A stretch of DNA of 64,000 nt from Tilletia caries (Eukaryota > Basidiomycota > Exobasidiomycetes > Tilletiales > Tilletiaceae). The translations under genes and the position numbers were made by a program. The notes under the pieces were generated by a model that was not told the origin of the DNA, did not search any database, and was given only the letters and a program-made list of their open reading frames with translations. Location of the stretch: positions 2,232,001-2,296,000 of the forward strand of contig JALUTQ010000007.1 in assembly GCA_032718865.1 (NCBI GenBank), in the 5' to 3' direction. Shown piece by piece: positions 34,283 through 43,145 of the stretch. Every line of letters begins with the position of its first letter. Position 1 is the stretch's first letter.

Positions 34283-37200
34283 TTAACGTCCAAAGCTCAG
34301 ACCAGGGACGACAACTCTCCTCTGGGCCAAGAGCCACGAGGCAGGCGTCATGCCCAGCCCGCCCTCTCGCCGATGAGAACTGGCCGAACGAGCTCCGGCG
34401 CGAATCTCCTGCGAGAGGCGCAGGCCCAGTTCGTGATACGCTGACCCGATGAGCCGAAGTTCGAGACGGAGACGTTTGTTGTCTTCCTCTCCGAGTTCCT
34501 AGGGTTTGCGACATAAGGGTCAGCATTTCATATTTCTGTTTGATCTGACGGGTAATTTCGAGTTCATACATACCTTGGCTTTGGCAAGTTGCTCATCGGA
34601 AAGGCCACCTCCACCACTCCGCTCCTTGTCCTTGATGATTCGGTCCTGCTGTTTGATGAACTGCCGACAGGGAAAAGACAAGGAAGAGAGGCGTAAGCTC
34701 ACCACTCGAAAAGGTTACCCATGTAGACGCGCCGGAAAACTCACTGCCTTGGCCTTGTTGAATTTGTCCTGCACCGATTTCAATTGCTTGTCCGTCGCTT
34801 GTTGATTGATCTGCATCTGAGCAATAAAGTCTTCCGCCTCCTTCGGAAGCGCTTTGCCTGCCAGGGACGACCGAAGTTCACTAATCGTGCAAAAAAAAAA
34901 AAGAAGACCGAAGGCGTGCCCAAACATCGTCAGATATCTAATGAAGCGCAAGTAAAAGATTATTCATGAGGGGAACTTCCATAAACTCACCCAAGATTCC
35001 GTTCTCTCCGCAGTGCCTCCTCGCGCTGAGTGATTCCCTCGGTCTGCAGATCGACCTTCTCCATCAACAAGCTATTGACCTGCTGCATGAACATCGTGTT
35101 CCGATCCTCGGCCGTCCTGAGCTCGTCGCGCAACTTGGCCACCATCTTGTCCAAGTCTTGCTTCTCGATGTCGACAGAGGCTCGGAGGGTCCGCAGAATC
35201 TCCATCTGGTCTTTGTTCACGAGCGTCACTGCAGTACGAGAAGGGGGAAGTGTAACGGATCAGCGTGAGGACCAGCGAACTGCGACAGCTGCGCTACACT
35301 CACGATCAGATTTGGCAATGGTCAACTCCTTGGACAACGCTTCGTGATTCACTTCCAGCTCTTGCAGTTGCTTCCGCACAGCATCGAGCTCGTCTACAGT
35401 CTCGTTCAGCCGTTTTCTCAGAGCAAAGGCCGCCTCGGGTCTGGAAGTGTGCGAAAAGAGTGCTTGCATCAGTATCCGACTGCTGGGGAGGCGATCAAGC
35501 TGAAGTCAGGGACAATGAAAGACTCACCCATCACCAAGAGAGCTCTTCCCATTCCGGATGGCATCGAGTTCACTTTGCAAGACAAGCTTGGCCTGGTGCT
35601 CTCTGAGATAGTCGCCCTCGTAACGTCCCTTCATCCGCAGACTGTCATCCAGCAAGTTCTCCAGCACCAAGATCCTGCTCACGTCCGCCTTATTCGCTTT
35701 GGCCGCCTCGAGCTCTCGGGTGAGCTTGTGCACTCGGATTCGTAAATCGGTCACGCTCGTTCCGTCGAGGGCGTCTTCCAGCTCGTCCCCAAGATCGTCG
35801 ACGGCGAAGGAGCGGGAGGTGTCAGCATCTGCGGCGCCTTCGGCATCATTCGCTGCATCTCCGTCACCGTCGCCACTGATGGCGGTGCTGGCAGTTGATA
35901 TTCTTGGTTTTGTTCGTACGCCAGCACCGTTCCGAAGTTCGATCTCTTCCAAACGCTGTTCTAGGAGTTCCCTCTCCTCCTTCTCCCGATCGCGAATTTC
36001 CTCGGCCGTCATCAACTTTTCCCTTAGTTGATCGGTATCATATCTGGCCGTGTTGAGATCTCGTTGGAGATTGGAGGCCTTGGACTCGAGATCTTGGATT
36101 TGGGACTTGTATGAATCCATCAGCGGCTTGAAGGCTGACACCCGTTTGTACTCATCCTCCAGGGCTGTGTTCCGGTTGATGAGGCTCGAGTTCTCCTCCT
36201 CGAGCTGCTTGACCTGTCTACGCACGTCGGCCCCCTCTTCAATCTTCTTCTTGTACTTGTCGACTACGCTCTCCAATCTTGTGACTTTCTCTGCAGAGTG
36301 CTTGAGCTCGTCGACTTGATCCTTCAACCGGCCTGCCTCTTCCGCCTTCTTTTGCAGTTCCTCGACCTACCAGAACGAAAAGAGGTTGAGAATGCGGGCC
36401 TTTCCAGCAGGATTTCTTTGGATGTGGGACGAAAAACTCACCTTTCTGGTCTTCTGATCCACGCTTTTCTGCAGCTTCTGCACTGAATCCTCAGCCTCCG
36501 TCAGACTGTCCTCGCTTGTTCTCAAATCCGCCTTGAGCCGTTCCACCTCCTGCCGTAAGAGGACCTCTGTCTGATTATTCTGACTGTCCTGCAGCTCCCG
36601 TTTGACGCGTACCAGGTCAGCCTCGACCTCTGCGCGCTCCGACTGTTGATCTTCAAAGTTGGACTGAAGCTGGCGCTGCTCTTCGAGCACCTGTAGGTAT
36701 GCGAGTTCGACCTTCTTTTTCTCTTCCTCGCTCTGCTTGAGTTTCTCCTTCAGCTCGCGCATCTCGGCTGATTGTTCGACGCTGATGTCCGCATCTCCGC
36801 GCTCGGCACGGGAGCTATTGGGGTCGTCGACCTCGTTGGCACGGCGTGTGCTTGCAGTGACGTCTTCTACGGCCTCTTGCATGATGTGGGCGATGGAGCG
36901 CATCTGGTCCTTCTCGAGAGTCTGCAGAATCTCGATCTGTTCTTGGGCGCGCACTTTGGCTGGGATGGCAATGACGAGTCGTAGGAGCTTGCATAGCTCT
37001 TGTGTGTTGTGGTTGCGCGCGATTTCGTTGAGGTCAGGTTGAGGTAGTGAGCTGACGTCTTCTTGTAGTTCTTCCTGGAGACTATAGGCGGAAAAGCAGC
37101 ATATCAGGATTGCTGCCTTGCAAGTAGCGACGCTGAAGCATGAAGACAGCACTCACTATTGAACCACGAGCTTGTAAAGACGCTTGAGAGTGCCGGATTG

Positions 37201-37490
37201 GAGCACCCAGTTGCCTTTGGCCTCTGTCGACGAGGATGGGTTGCGGAAATAAGTGTCATCACTGCAGCAGATAGGAAGAAAAGCGGATCAGCAAGCGCGC
37301 ATCAAGCGCACCTTTCCGAGCAGAGAAGCGCTCACATGTCTGCGAGGATCTGGAAGAGCGCCTGACCGTCGCACAGATCCTCGGGCGACTCGGGCTCGTG
37401 TGTGAAGAGCCCGCCGTGGCGCCCGCATGCCTGGACCCAGGACAGGAAGGTGCGTGCCTCCACATCGAACTTGGCTTCTCGCTCTGCCAT
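34283..37490 (-). CDS. HOK1: Hook-family dynein/kinesin-endosome adaptor
   Basis: Links early endosomes to dynein-dynactin and kinesin-3 for long-distance motility in hyphae (role known for Ustilago Hok1 and Aspergillus HookA). Exons 37490-37336, 37261-37157, 37081-36442, 36366-35528, 35440-35304, 35228-34991, 34880-34745, 34660-34574 and 34498-34283 give 850 aa with continuous frame. Residues 1-150 form the Hook domain (FLSWVQACGRHGGLFT, DLCDGQALFQILADIDDTYF, NWVLQSGTLKRLYKLVVQY, ELCKLLRLVIAIPAKVRAQE). Residues 190-780 are heptad-rich coiled coil, broken by an Asp/Ala/Gly linker near 465-500. The C-terminus (LRLELRLIGSAYHELGLRL, PASWLLAQRR) matches the cargo-binding end of fungal Hooks. The open frame reaches 37586, but the Met at 37490 fits the family start. 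Confidence 0.93.
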
Positions 37491-38151
37491 GCTGTGTGTG
37501 CGTGTACTGTATTCCAGGACGAGCTCGAGGTCGAGGTCGAGGTCGGACGAGGCCAATGCACACTGACAGGCGTGAGGCGACAGCAACTTGACCAGCGCAA
37601 GTAGTCTGGTAGAAGACCAGACCGTGTCACGTGATGCCAGAGCATCTTGCCGTGTACACGGTCTGGCAAGATTCGAGGCGATTTACTTAACACCACCCCT
37701 CACTCAGAGGCCTCCGGCGTTGGCCTCCACATTTTTTCCCGGACGCATGTCACGTATCTGAGCCAATACAACACCTTTTACAGAACGGAAAGCGGCAGTA
37801 CCTGCTCCAACAAGTCGCCACCACCTTTGCTTAATGCTTCAGGTCATGTTGTCCTGTGGCCTGTGGTCTGGTGGTGTTTCCCAGTATTTGACCTTTCAAG
37901 AAATGATCAGAAAAGCCATGATCATCGCCGACCATCTATAAGGAAAGCTTAATCTCGTTGGCAGCGAAGTGCCTCTTACTGCCAGTCGATTTTGACCCCC
38001 ATTCCTCCAAGTGATCACGCCAAAGATGACACGAGCATGGTCTGTGAGGAGTAGAGCAGCTGCTCATGTGGGTTTCTAAGTGTTTGAGTGACATTTTATA
38101 AGTGGTCGAAGGTCCACCAGTTGTGGTGCTTCGCTCAAAATCCGACCCTCA
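37491..38151. other. Hook upstream region with inverted-repeat motifs
   Basis: 661 bp of AT-richer spacer. GTCTGGT and ACCAGAC occur at about 37605, 37617 and 37867. At 37659-37690 the sequence resembles the reverse complement of 39145-39177 (shared CGGTCTGG, ATTCGA and CGATTTACTT). No gene is recognisable. It likely contains the Hook promoter. Confidence 0.45.
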
Positions 38152-38596
38152 GGCGGTGATCAGTTGCGAGCGCGCTCACCTTGAAAAATGAGCGCGCGCT
38201 CTGTTTTTTTTTTGGGCCGACATGAAAGCGCACGCATGTTCAGTTCCGCGTTTTCAGAGCCGGGGGCCCAAAAATTTCAGAGCGCCCTCACTCAGTTCTG
38301 AGCGCGGCGCTGGGCCGACCTATTTCGATCGGCCCACCTCTTCGAGCGCGCGCTCTGGCTCCCGCTCGATTACAGAAGCATCACGTGACGTTTGTATTGA
38401 TCACAAAATCAATACAAACCACAAAATGAGAAAGCAGAGGCCGAGCCGGAGAAAGCAGAGCGCACTTTCCGGCGCAAGCGTTGTTCAGTTGTGGGCGCGC
38501 GCTCTGAGAAGCAGATTTTCAGAGCGCGGCGCGAGGGGCCTCGCGCTCTGTGTTTGAGCGCCCTTTTTGAGCGCGCGCCCGCAACTGATCACCGCC
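38152..38596. mobile_element. 445-bp MITE with GC-palindrome interior
   Basis: Terminal inverted repeats of about 27 bp start GGCGGTGATCAGTTGCG (38152) and end CGCAACTGATCACCGCC (38596). A TCA trinucleotide flanks each end (38149-38151 and 38597-38599), compatible with a 3-bp target duplication as in PIF/Harbinger-type elements. The interior repeats the palindrome AGAGCGCGCGCTCT and variants at least six times, and has a hairpin TTTGTATTGAT...ATCAATACAAA at about 38390-38418. It has no coding capacity. Confidence 0.75.
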
Positions 38597-38599
38597 TCA

Positions 38600-40078
38600 G
38601 CGTTGGTGGTTCCTTTAAAATGGTGTTGAGTTCTACCAGACCGTCCTTCGGACGGGTACGCTGCGCCTCCGCTGCTACAAGTCTGAAGTCACGGTCTGGT
38701 CTCATACCAGACTACATAGTCTGGTCACACCAGACCTTGTAACTCTCAAATGAGCTAAAGCACTATACCGCGTACGCGGTCTGGGGACATTCGACCCGAT
38801 TCAATTGGAAGGTGCCTGCAACTTTTTGACCCAACACCGTCTGAAGGCCCACTTCTCCTCCTCTCAGCTTCCATTTTTCGCCAAACGAAATCAGCACAAA
38901 GACAGCGCTGCCGCGAGCTCAGCAGGCAAGGAGCAGCGCCATGGTGTTTTCCTTGCCATTGGCTTCTTTGTTGTGTCACGGCTGGCCATTGTGTTCGTCG
39001 CTGTAGAGCAGCTAATCTTCGTGTTGACTGCGTCGTGCGGAGCGGCCACCAGACAGCTCGCACGGGCCTCTTTTTGATGGATCGTCGAAAATTTGGGCAC
39101 TGGAGCAGTGTCTGCGACAACTTTCAGTTCTGTATGGGCCAACTACTAAGTAAATCGTGTCGAATGTCCCCAGACCGTCTTCACGGGATCCTGTCCTTGT
39201 CATCACGTGCGTGCGACGGTCTGGTGTGATCAGACTACCAGACTACAGCGCAAGCGGCGAGGTGTTGGACTTCCCACGTGATGTCAGACCCGAGTGCCAC
39301 GAGACTTTGCCAGGGTCTCAGTCTCACAATCTCGACCCCCGCCTCACTCACGAGTCACGAGTCACGTCCGTCGCACCTTGGGTGACTTGACCACACACTC
39401 AGGGCGAGATGAGGTAGATCTCGATGAGGTGCTGGAGGAGGAATAATCAACACACAGCAAACACTATACGACCACGAGCACCCAACCAACAACCACACAC
39501 CCAGGCTCCGTCTCCGAACCCCATCCAACTCCAGGCCCCCCTCACTCATTTGTTCCGTCCGTCATCTCTCTTTCCATTTCTCTTCCAACAACCTCCTCGC
39601 ATGGTGACGCCCGCTCTGGGGTACTGGACTCCGCCGGTTGATCAGCGATAGGAGCGACGAGACTCGAGCCCGTACTGCGCTCAAAAGGCTACAGCGCTGC
39701 TGTTTTATCCTTCATTGTACTTGATTAGGACACCATTGTGGTGTGCGTGTCGTCTCGACGTGCGCCGTTTTGCTGCGCCACTTGCGCGGTTCTGGCCAAT
39801 AGATTTTCTCTCTCTCTCTCCTTGGGTGACTTGCCATCAGTGAGTGAGTCCAGGATCATTCTGCTGTTCACGAGAAGATGCAAGTCCAAGAGATTCGAGC
39901 TGGAGGGAGAAAGTAAGGCTGCGCTGACAGCCAGGCGATTAGGCAGCCTAGACAATTGGCGCAAGCCCGATCTGCTCAAGACACGTGGAAGGAGAATTAG
40001 GCTTTTTATATGGTCATTGGGTCTTTCTTGGTTTGATGGGATATATTATACCAAAAATTAAGGGCCTTCATCCAAAGC
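38600..40078. other. repeat-rich spacer, no recognisable gene
   Basis: About 1.5 kb. Its left part is dense in GTCTGGT/ACCAGAC motifs and contains the inverted-repeat unit 38777-39177. The right part has a (CT)5 run near 39806 and short ORFs (107 aa at 39738-40061, 90 aa at 38805-39077) without any family resemblance. Confidence 0.4.
38777..39177. repeat. inverted-repeat unit (candidate MITE)
   Basis: The 25-bp arms at 38777-38801 and 39153-39177 are inverted copies with one mismatch (CGGTCTGGGGACATTCGAC in the left arm). They enclose about 350 bp of non-coding DNA. The arm also resembles 37659-37690, so this may be a small repeat family. I see no clear target duplication. Confidence 0.55.
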
Positions 40079-40152
40079 TGCACACTCTGGCCGAGCGGTT
40101 AGGACGTCTGGTTAAATCTGTGGATGCCGCAGGTTCGAATCCTTCTTATTGC
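40079..40152 (+). pseudogene. degenerate tRNA-like Pol III unit (Leu/Ser-like)
   Basis: Perfect Pol III boxes: A box TGGCCGAGCGG (40088-40098) and B box GGTTCGAATCC (40132-40142). They are followed by a T7 terminator-like run. The A-box context is that of tRNA-Leu/Ser. The acceptor ends do not pair beyond three bases, and no good anticodon stem forms around the apparent TAA. It is therefore a tRNA relic or the head of a tRNA-derived SINE, not a working tRNA. Confidence 0.55.
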
Positions 40153-41667
40153 AATTTTTTTCTCTGATGACAAAGAATCTGGTTGTAATGCTGGGTTAGA
40201 GCTTGTGTAATCCTCAGTTAGAGACGGGCCTGCTGGGTTAGAAGGTGACGGGTTAGGGTTAGGATTAGAGACGAGTCTGTGAGGGCGGGAGCCCGAGCAG
40301 GTTAGGATGGACTAGTGGTACGCGGCGCCTGGTGGGCGCCTCTCAGACTGGGAAGAACGGTGAAAGAGATTCTATTCAAACAAAATATATTGCGGTTCGT
40401 GGGTGACCGTTGGGCGGTGAGTGTGACCGGTGGGCGGTGACCGTTGCCGTTGTGCGTGGGACCGGGGAAGATCACGCTCGGGTCGCCTCATAGCTCATTT
40501 CAATTATCTCCGCCCCAAAAATTAAATCTCCGTTCCCCAACAAAGTGATGCCTGGCTCACGCTCGGGCCACGCTTGAAAAGGCATAAAAGAAGGCGCCTT
40601 CTCCCCTCTTCGTCCCTGTCTCCTTGCCTTCGGGCCCCCTCCTTCCTCAGGTCTTTGGACCTTCGAGCTTTACAGATTCCTCCCCAGTCTTCGGACCAGT
40701 TCGAGCCTTTTGACATCCTCGCTCTTGTAGCTTGAGCTTTTTGACTTCCTCAGCATTTATGCTTCGAGCTTTATTGGGCTTTCCTCCTCGCATTTATGCG
40801 AGTTGAGCTAATTTATTTCTCCCGACCTAGGTCGTTTGAGCATATTGGGAGTTTCTCAGCATTTATTGCTTTGAGCGTTGGGCTTTCCTCCTCGCATTTA
40901 TGCGAGTCGAGCCAATCTATCTCTCGCGACATGGGTCGTTTGAGCATATTGTGAGGGACCTATTTTTTTTTATTACTATTTTTTTATTACTATTTTTTTT
41001 TTTTTTTTAATACATACACTGACTGAGGGACTTATGAGGTGTCCGAGGGCTATCCCGATTCCGCCCGTGAGCCATTCCTGACCCGTCTCTCTACGCGGCA
41101 GTTTCCCACGGTAGCGTTACATGCAATCTCAAGCTACTCTTGATCGATGATCAACGACGAACTTGCGAGGGAGTCTCAGGGAGATGAGGTGCTTGAAGAA
41201 CGTATGTCACCGTTAGGTAGGGTGGGGCATCTTGGACGCTCCAGACGTATCGTCCCATAATTCGAACGTTCTCCAGGTAGGGCAGCTCGATGACTTTTTC
41301 TTGCAGGAAACCGACATACCGTATTCAACGACTGCATCGTTTCAAACAACACGACGACTCTATGTCAGAACTATGGATGGCTGAATGGGCTCTGCCTGCT
41401 GACATGTCTAGTCTAATTTGCGGAGCATTCTGAGGTGCAGACCATATCTCCAAGTCTCGCAGACGTGTACAGGTGGCCGCCTACTGCTACCATCCAGCTA
41501 ATGGTGGCCTGGAGGAGGTATTGAACGGTCAGAAGTCACAACTCGTTGACATGTCCTCTTCCTCTCCTTTTCGTTTTGCCCAACGCTCTTTCGACTGATC
41601 TTCTGGCTCTCCCTATCCACTCCTTCACCAACTTCTCTCTGGATCGGCTTCCTAACGAAGTGCCCTG
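40153..41667. other. low-complexity region left of the Gypsy array
   Basis: About 1.5 kb without a gene. It includes several GGTTAG units, among them GGGTTAGGGTTAGG near 40249, a TATA-like GCATAAAAGAAGG near 40580, a 105-bp direct duplication (40749-40955) and T-rich runs (40971-41009). It could include an old LTR remnant, but I could not define ends. Confidence 0.4.
40749..40955. repeat. two-copy direct tandem duplication (about 100-105 bp)
   Basis: Copies at 40749-40853 and 40855-40955 both begin CTCAGCATTTAT and share GGGCTTTCCTCCTCGCATTT and GGTCGTTTGAGCATATTG, with scattered differences. Confidence 0.8.
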
Positions 41668-42746
41668 TGTAAGGTGTCTGACATATGTAGGTGCCACGCG
41701 TACATTATTCAGCACCTCACAAGTTAACATTTCTATCCTCTCACCCGTACCGACGCGTGGTGACCGACACGTGGTGCGGGTTGTTTTTCTCTGCGCGCGC
41801 GATATGTGGTGCGCGTTGTTTTTATTTTCTCACCTGAGACGCGCCGCGCGTCGACAATTGTCACGTGGCGCGTGTGGTGTGCGACGCGTGGTGCGCGTTG
41901 GTTTCTCAGGCGCCCAACGCGTGGTGCGCGTCACGTGTCACATATGGTGCGTGTTGTTTACAATTTTGGTGAAGTGTTGGTTCACGCGAATTTACCATCG
42001 AAACACATTTTCGCGTGGTGAACCAACGCTCACCATGCGCACCGCGCGCACCACTCACCACCGCTTCCTCTCACCTCACCTCGCCACACTCACACTTCCC
42101 CTTTGACTCGTCCCTGCTCCCATGATGACTGTATGACTGTGTATGTATTTAGCCCGTGTCAAAGGATGACTGTGTATTGACTGCTGGGTGATTTATGGTG
42201 ACTGTTGGATGACTACTATCTGACGCGTCAGTTGTCACGTGGCTGTGACTCTTGTGACTCACCAGCACACCGACGCATCCACATCACCACACCTCAGCGC
42301 AGCGCACACCACACAATGCGCTGCGCATCAGGGGGCACCATGAAAGGTATAAAAGGAGCGCCCTCGCCGCCCTTCTTCCCTTCTGGTCCCCCCAGCTCTT
42401 TCCTCTCACACTCCCAGACAACTAACTTAGCAATCACAGATCATTGCAGAGTTAAAAGTCTACTGTGTGAAGTCTGAGTCTCATAAAGTTTCATCAAGTG
42501 ATTGAGAGAGCCACTTTCACCCACACACCTGTAGGACCACTGGTATACTGGTTAGTTATCTAAACATAGTAGCATAGGCCAAAGTTCAGCAGCGCGTCAC
42601 TTCTGTCTCAATACAACGAGCGGTACTACGCGTCCGACTGTCCAACACCAATTCTATTGTGTTTGCAACGACCTTATAACTAGGAAATCTTACACTTTTT
42701 TGACTCTCAAAGACCTCTGTGACCAAAAGGTTTACTGAGTCTTACA
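41668..42746 (+). repeat. Gypsy LTR 1
   Basis: 1079 bp, starting TGTAAGGTGTC and ending GAGTCTTACA (TGTAAG/CTTACA inverted ends). The U3 part (about 41755-42055) is crowded with variants of CACGTGGTGCGCGTTG and ACGCGTGGTG. A TATA box lies at 42348. The Gag ATG follows immediately after the LTR. Confidence 0.93.
42348..42356 (+). promoter_or_regulatory. TATA box in LTR 1
   Basis: TATAAAAGG about 400 bp before the LTR end; the predicted genomic RNA start is some 30 bp downstream, giving a U3/R boundary near 42385. Confidence 0.75.
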
Positions 42747-43145
42747 ATGGCACCCAAGAAGCGTAAAGACCTTCACGAAGGCAGCGAAGCCGCCGCTTCT
42801 GCTGCTGATGACATCGCTGGTGCTTCCCAGGGCCAAGCTCAACCTCCCGAAGTCCCTAGACTTACCTCGGAGTCCTTTCAAGGCGACGAGGACACGGGAG
42901 AACATCAAGAGCCCAATCAAAAGGGCAACTCATCTCTCGCGGACACCATCTGCAAGATCAACAAATCCGATAACGACGATAGCATCGCCGCTGCGTCTCA
43001 AGTCGGAACTGAAGCTCCAGAGAAAGATCTCCACGAGCTCAGCGTCGAGGAATTGGAACTCGAGTTTCAAATCATGTCTCGACAGAATCGAATCGATCTC
43101 ATCCGCCAAACTATCCTCCAGAAAAAACGTCAAAACAACCAATGA
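42747..43145 (+). CDS. Gag N-terminal ORF, copy 1
   Basis: 132-aa frame whose ATG starts directly after the LTR (the terminal CA is followed by ATGG). It begins MAPKKRKDLHE, a basic nuclear-localisation-like start, then acidic/Ser-rich sequence and a helical end (LSVEELELEFQIMSRQNR). The frame leaves the main Gag-Pol frame at an A6 run (43122-43127) and stops 18 bp later. It is identical in the other two copies. It looks like the genuine N-terminus of Gag; the overlapping first 106 codons of the 42808 frame look like a shadow. Confidence 0.75.
   Translation: MAPKKRKDLHEGSEAAASAADDIAGASQGQAQPPEVPRLTSESFQGDEDTGEHQEPNQKGNSSLADTICKINKSDNDDSIAAASQVGTEAPEKDLHELSVEELELEFQIMSRQNRIDLIRQTILQKKRQNNQ

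Noticed and set aside
40079..40152. Functional tRNA-Leu(TAA)
   Set aside because: Acceptor and anticodon stems do not pair despite perfect Pol III boxes.
40278..40960. Old solo LTR (TATA-like site, repeated motif)
   Set aside because: No matching ends, target duplication or second copy could be found; left as low-complexity DNA.
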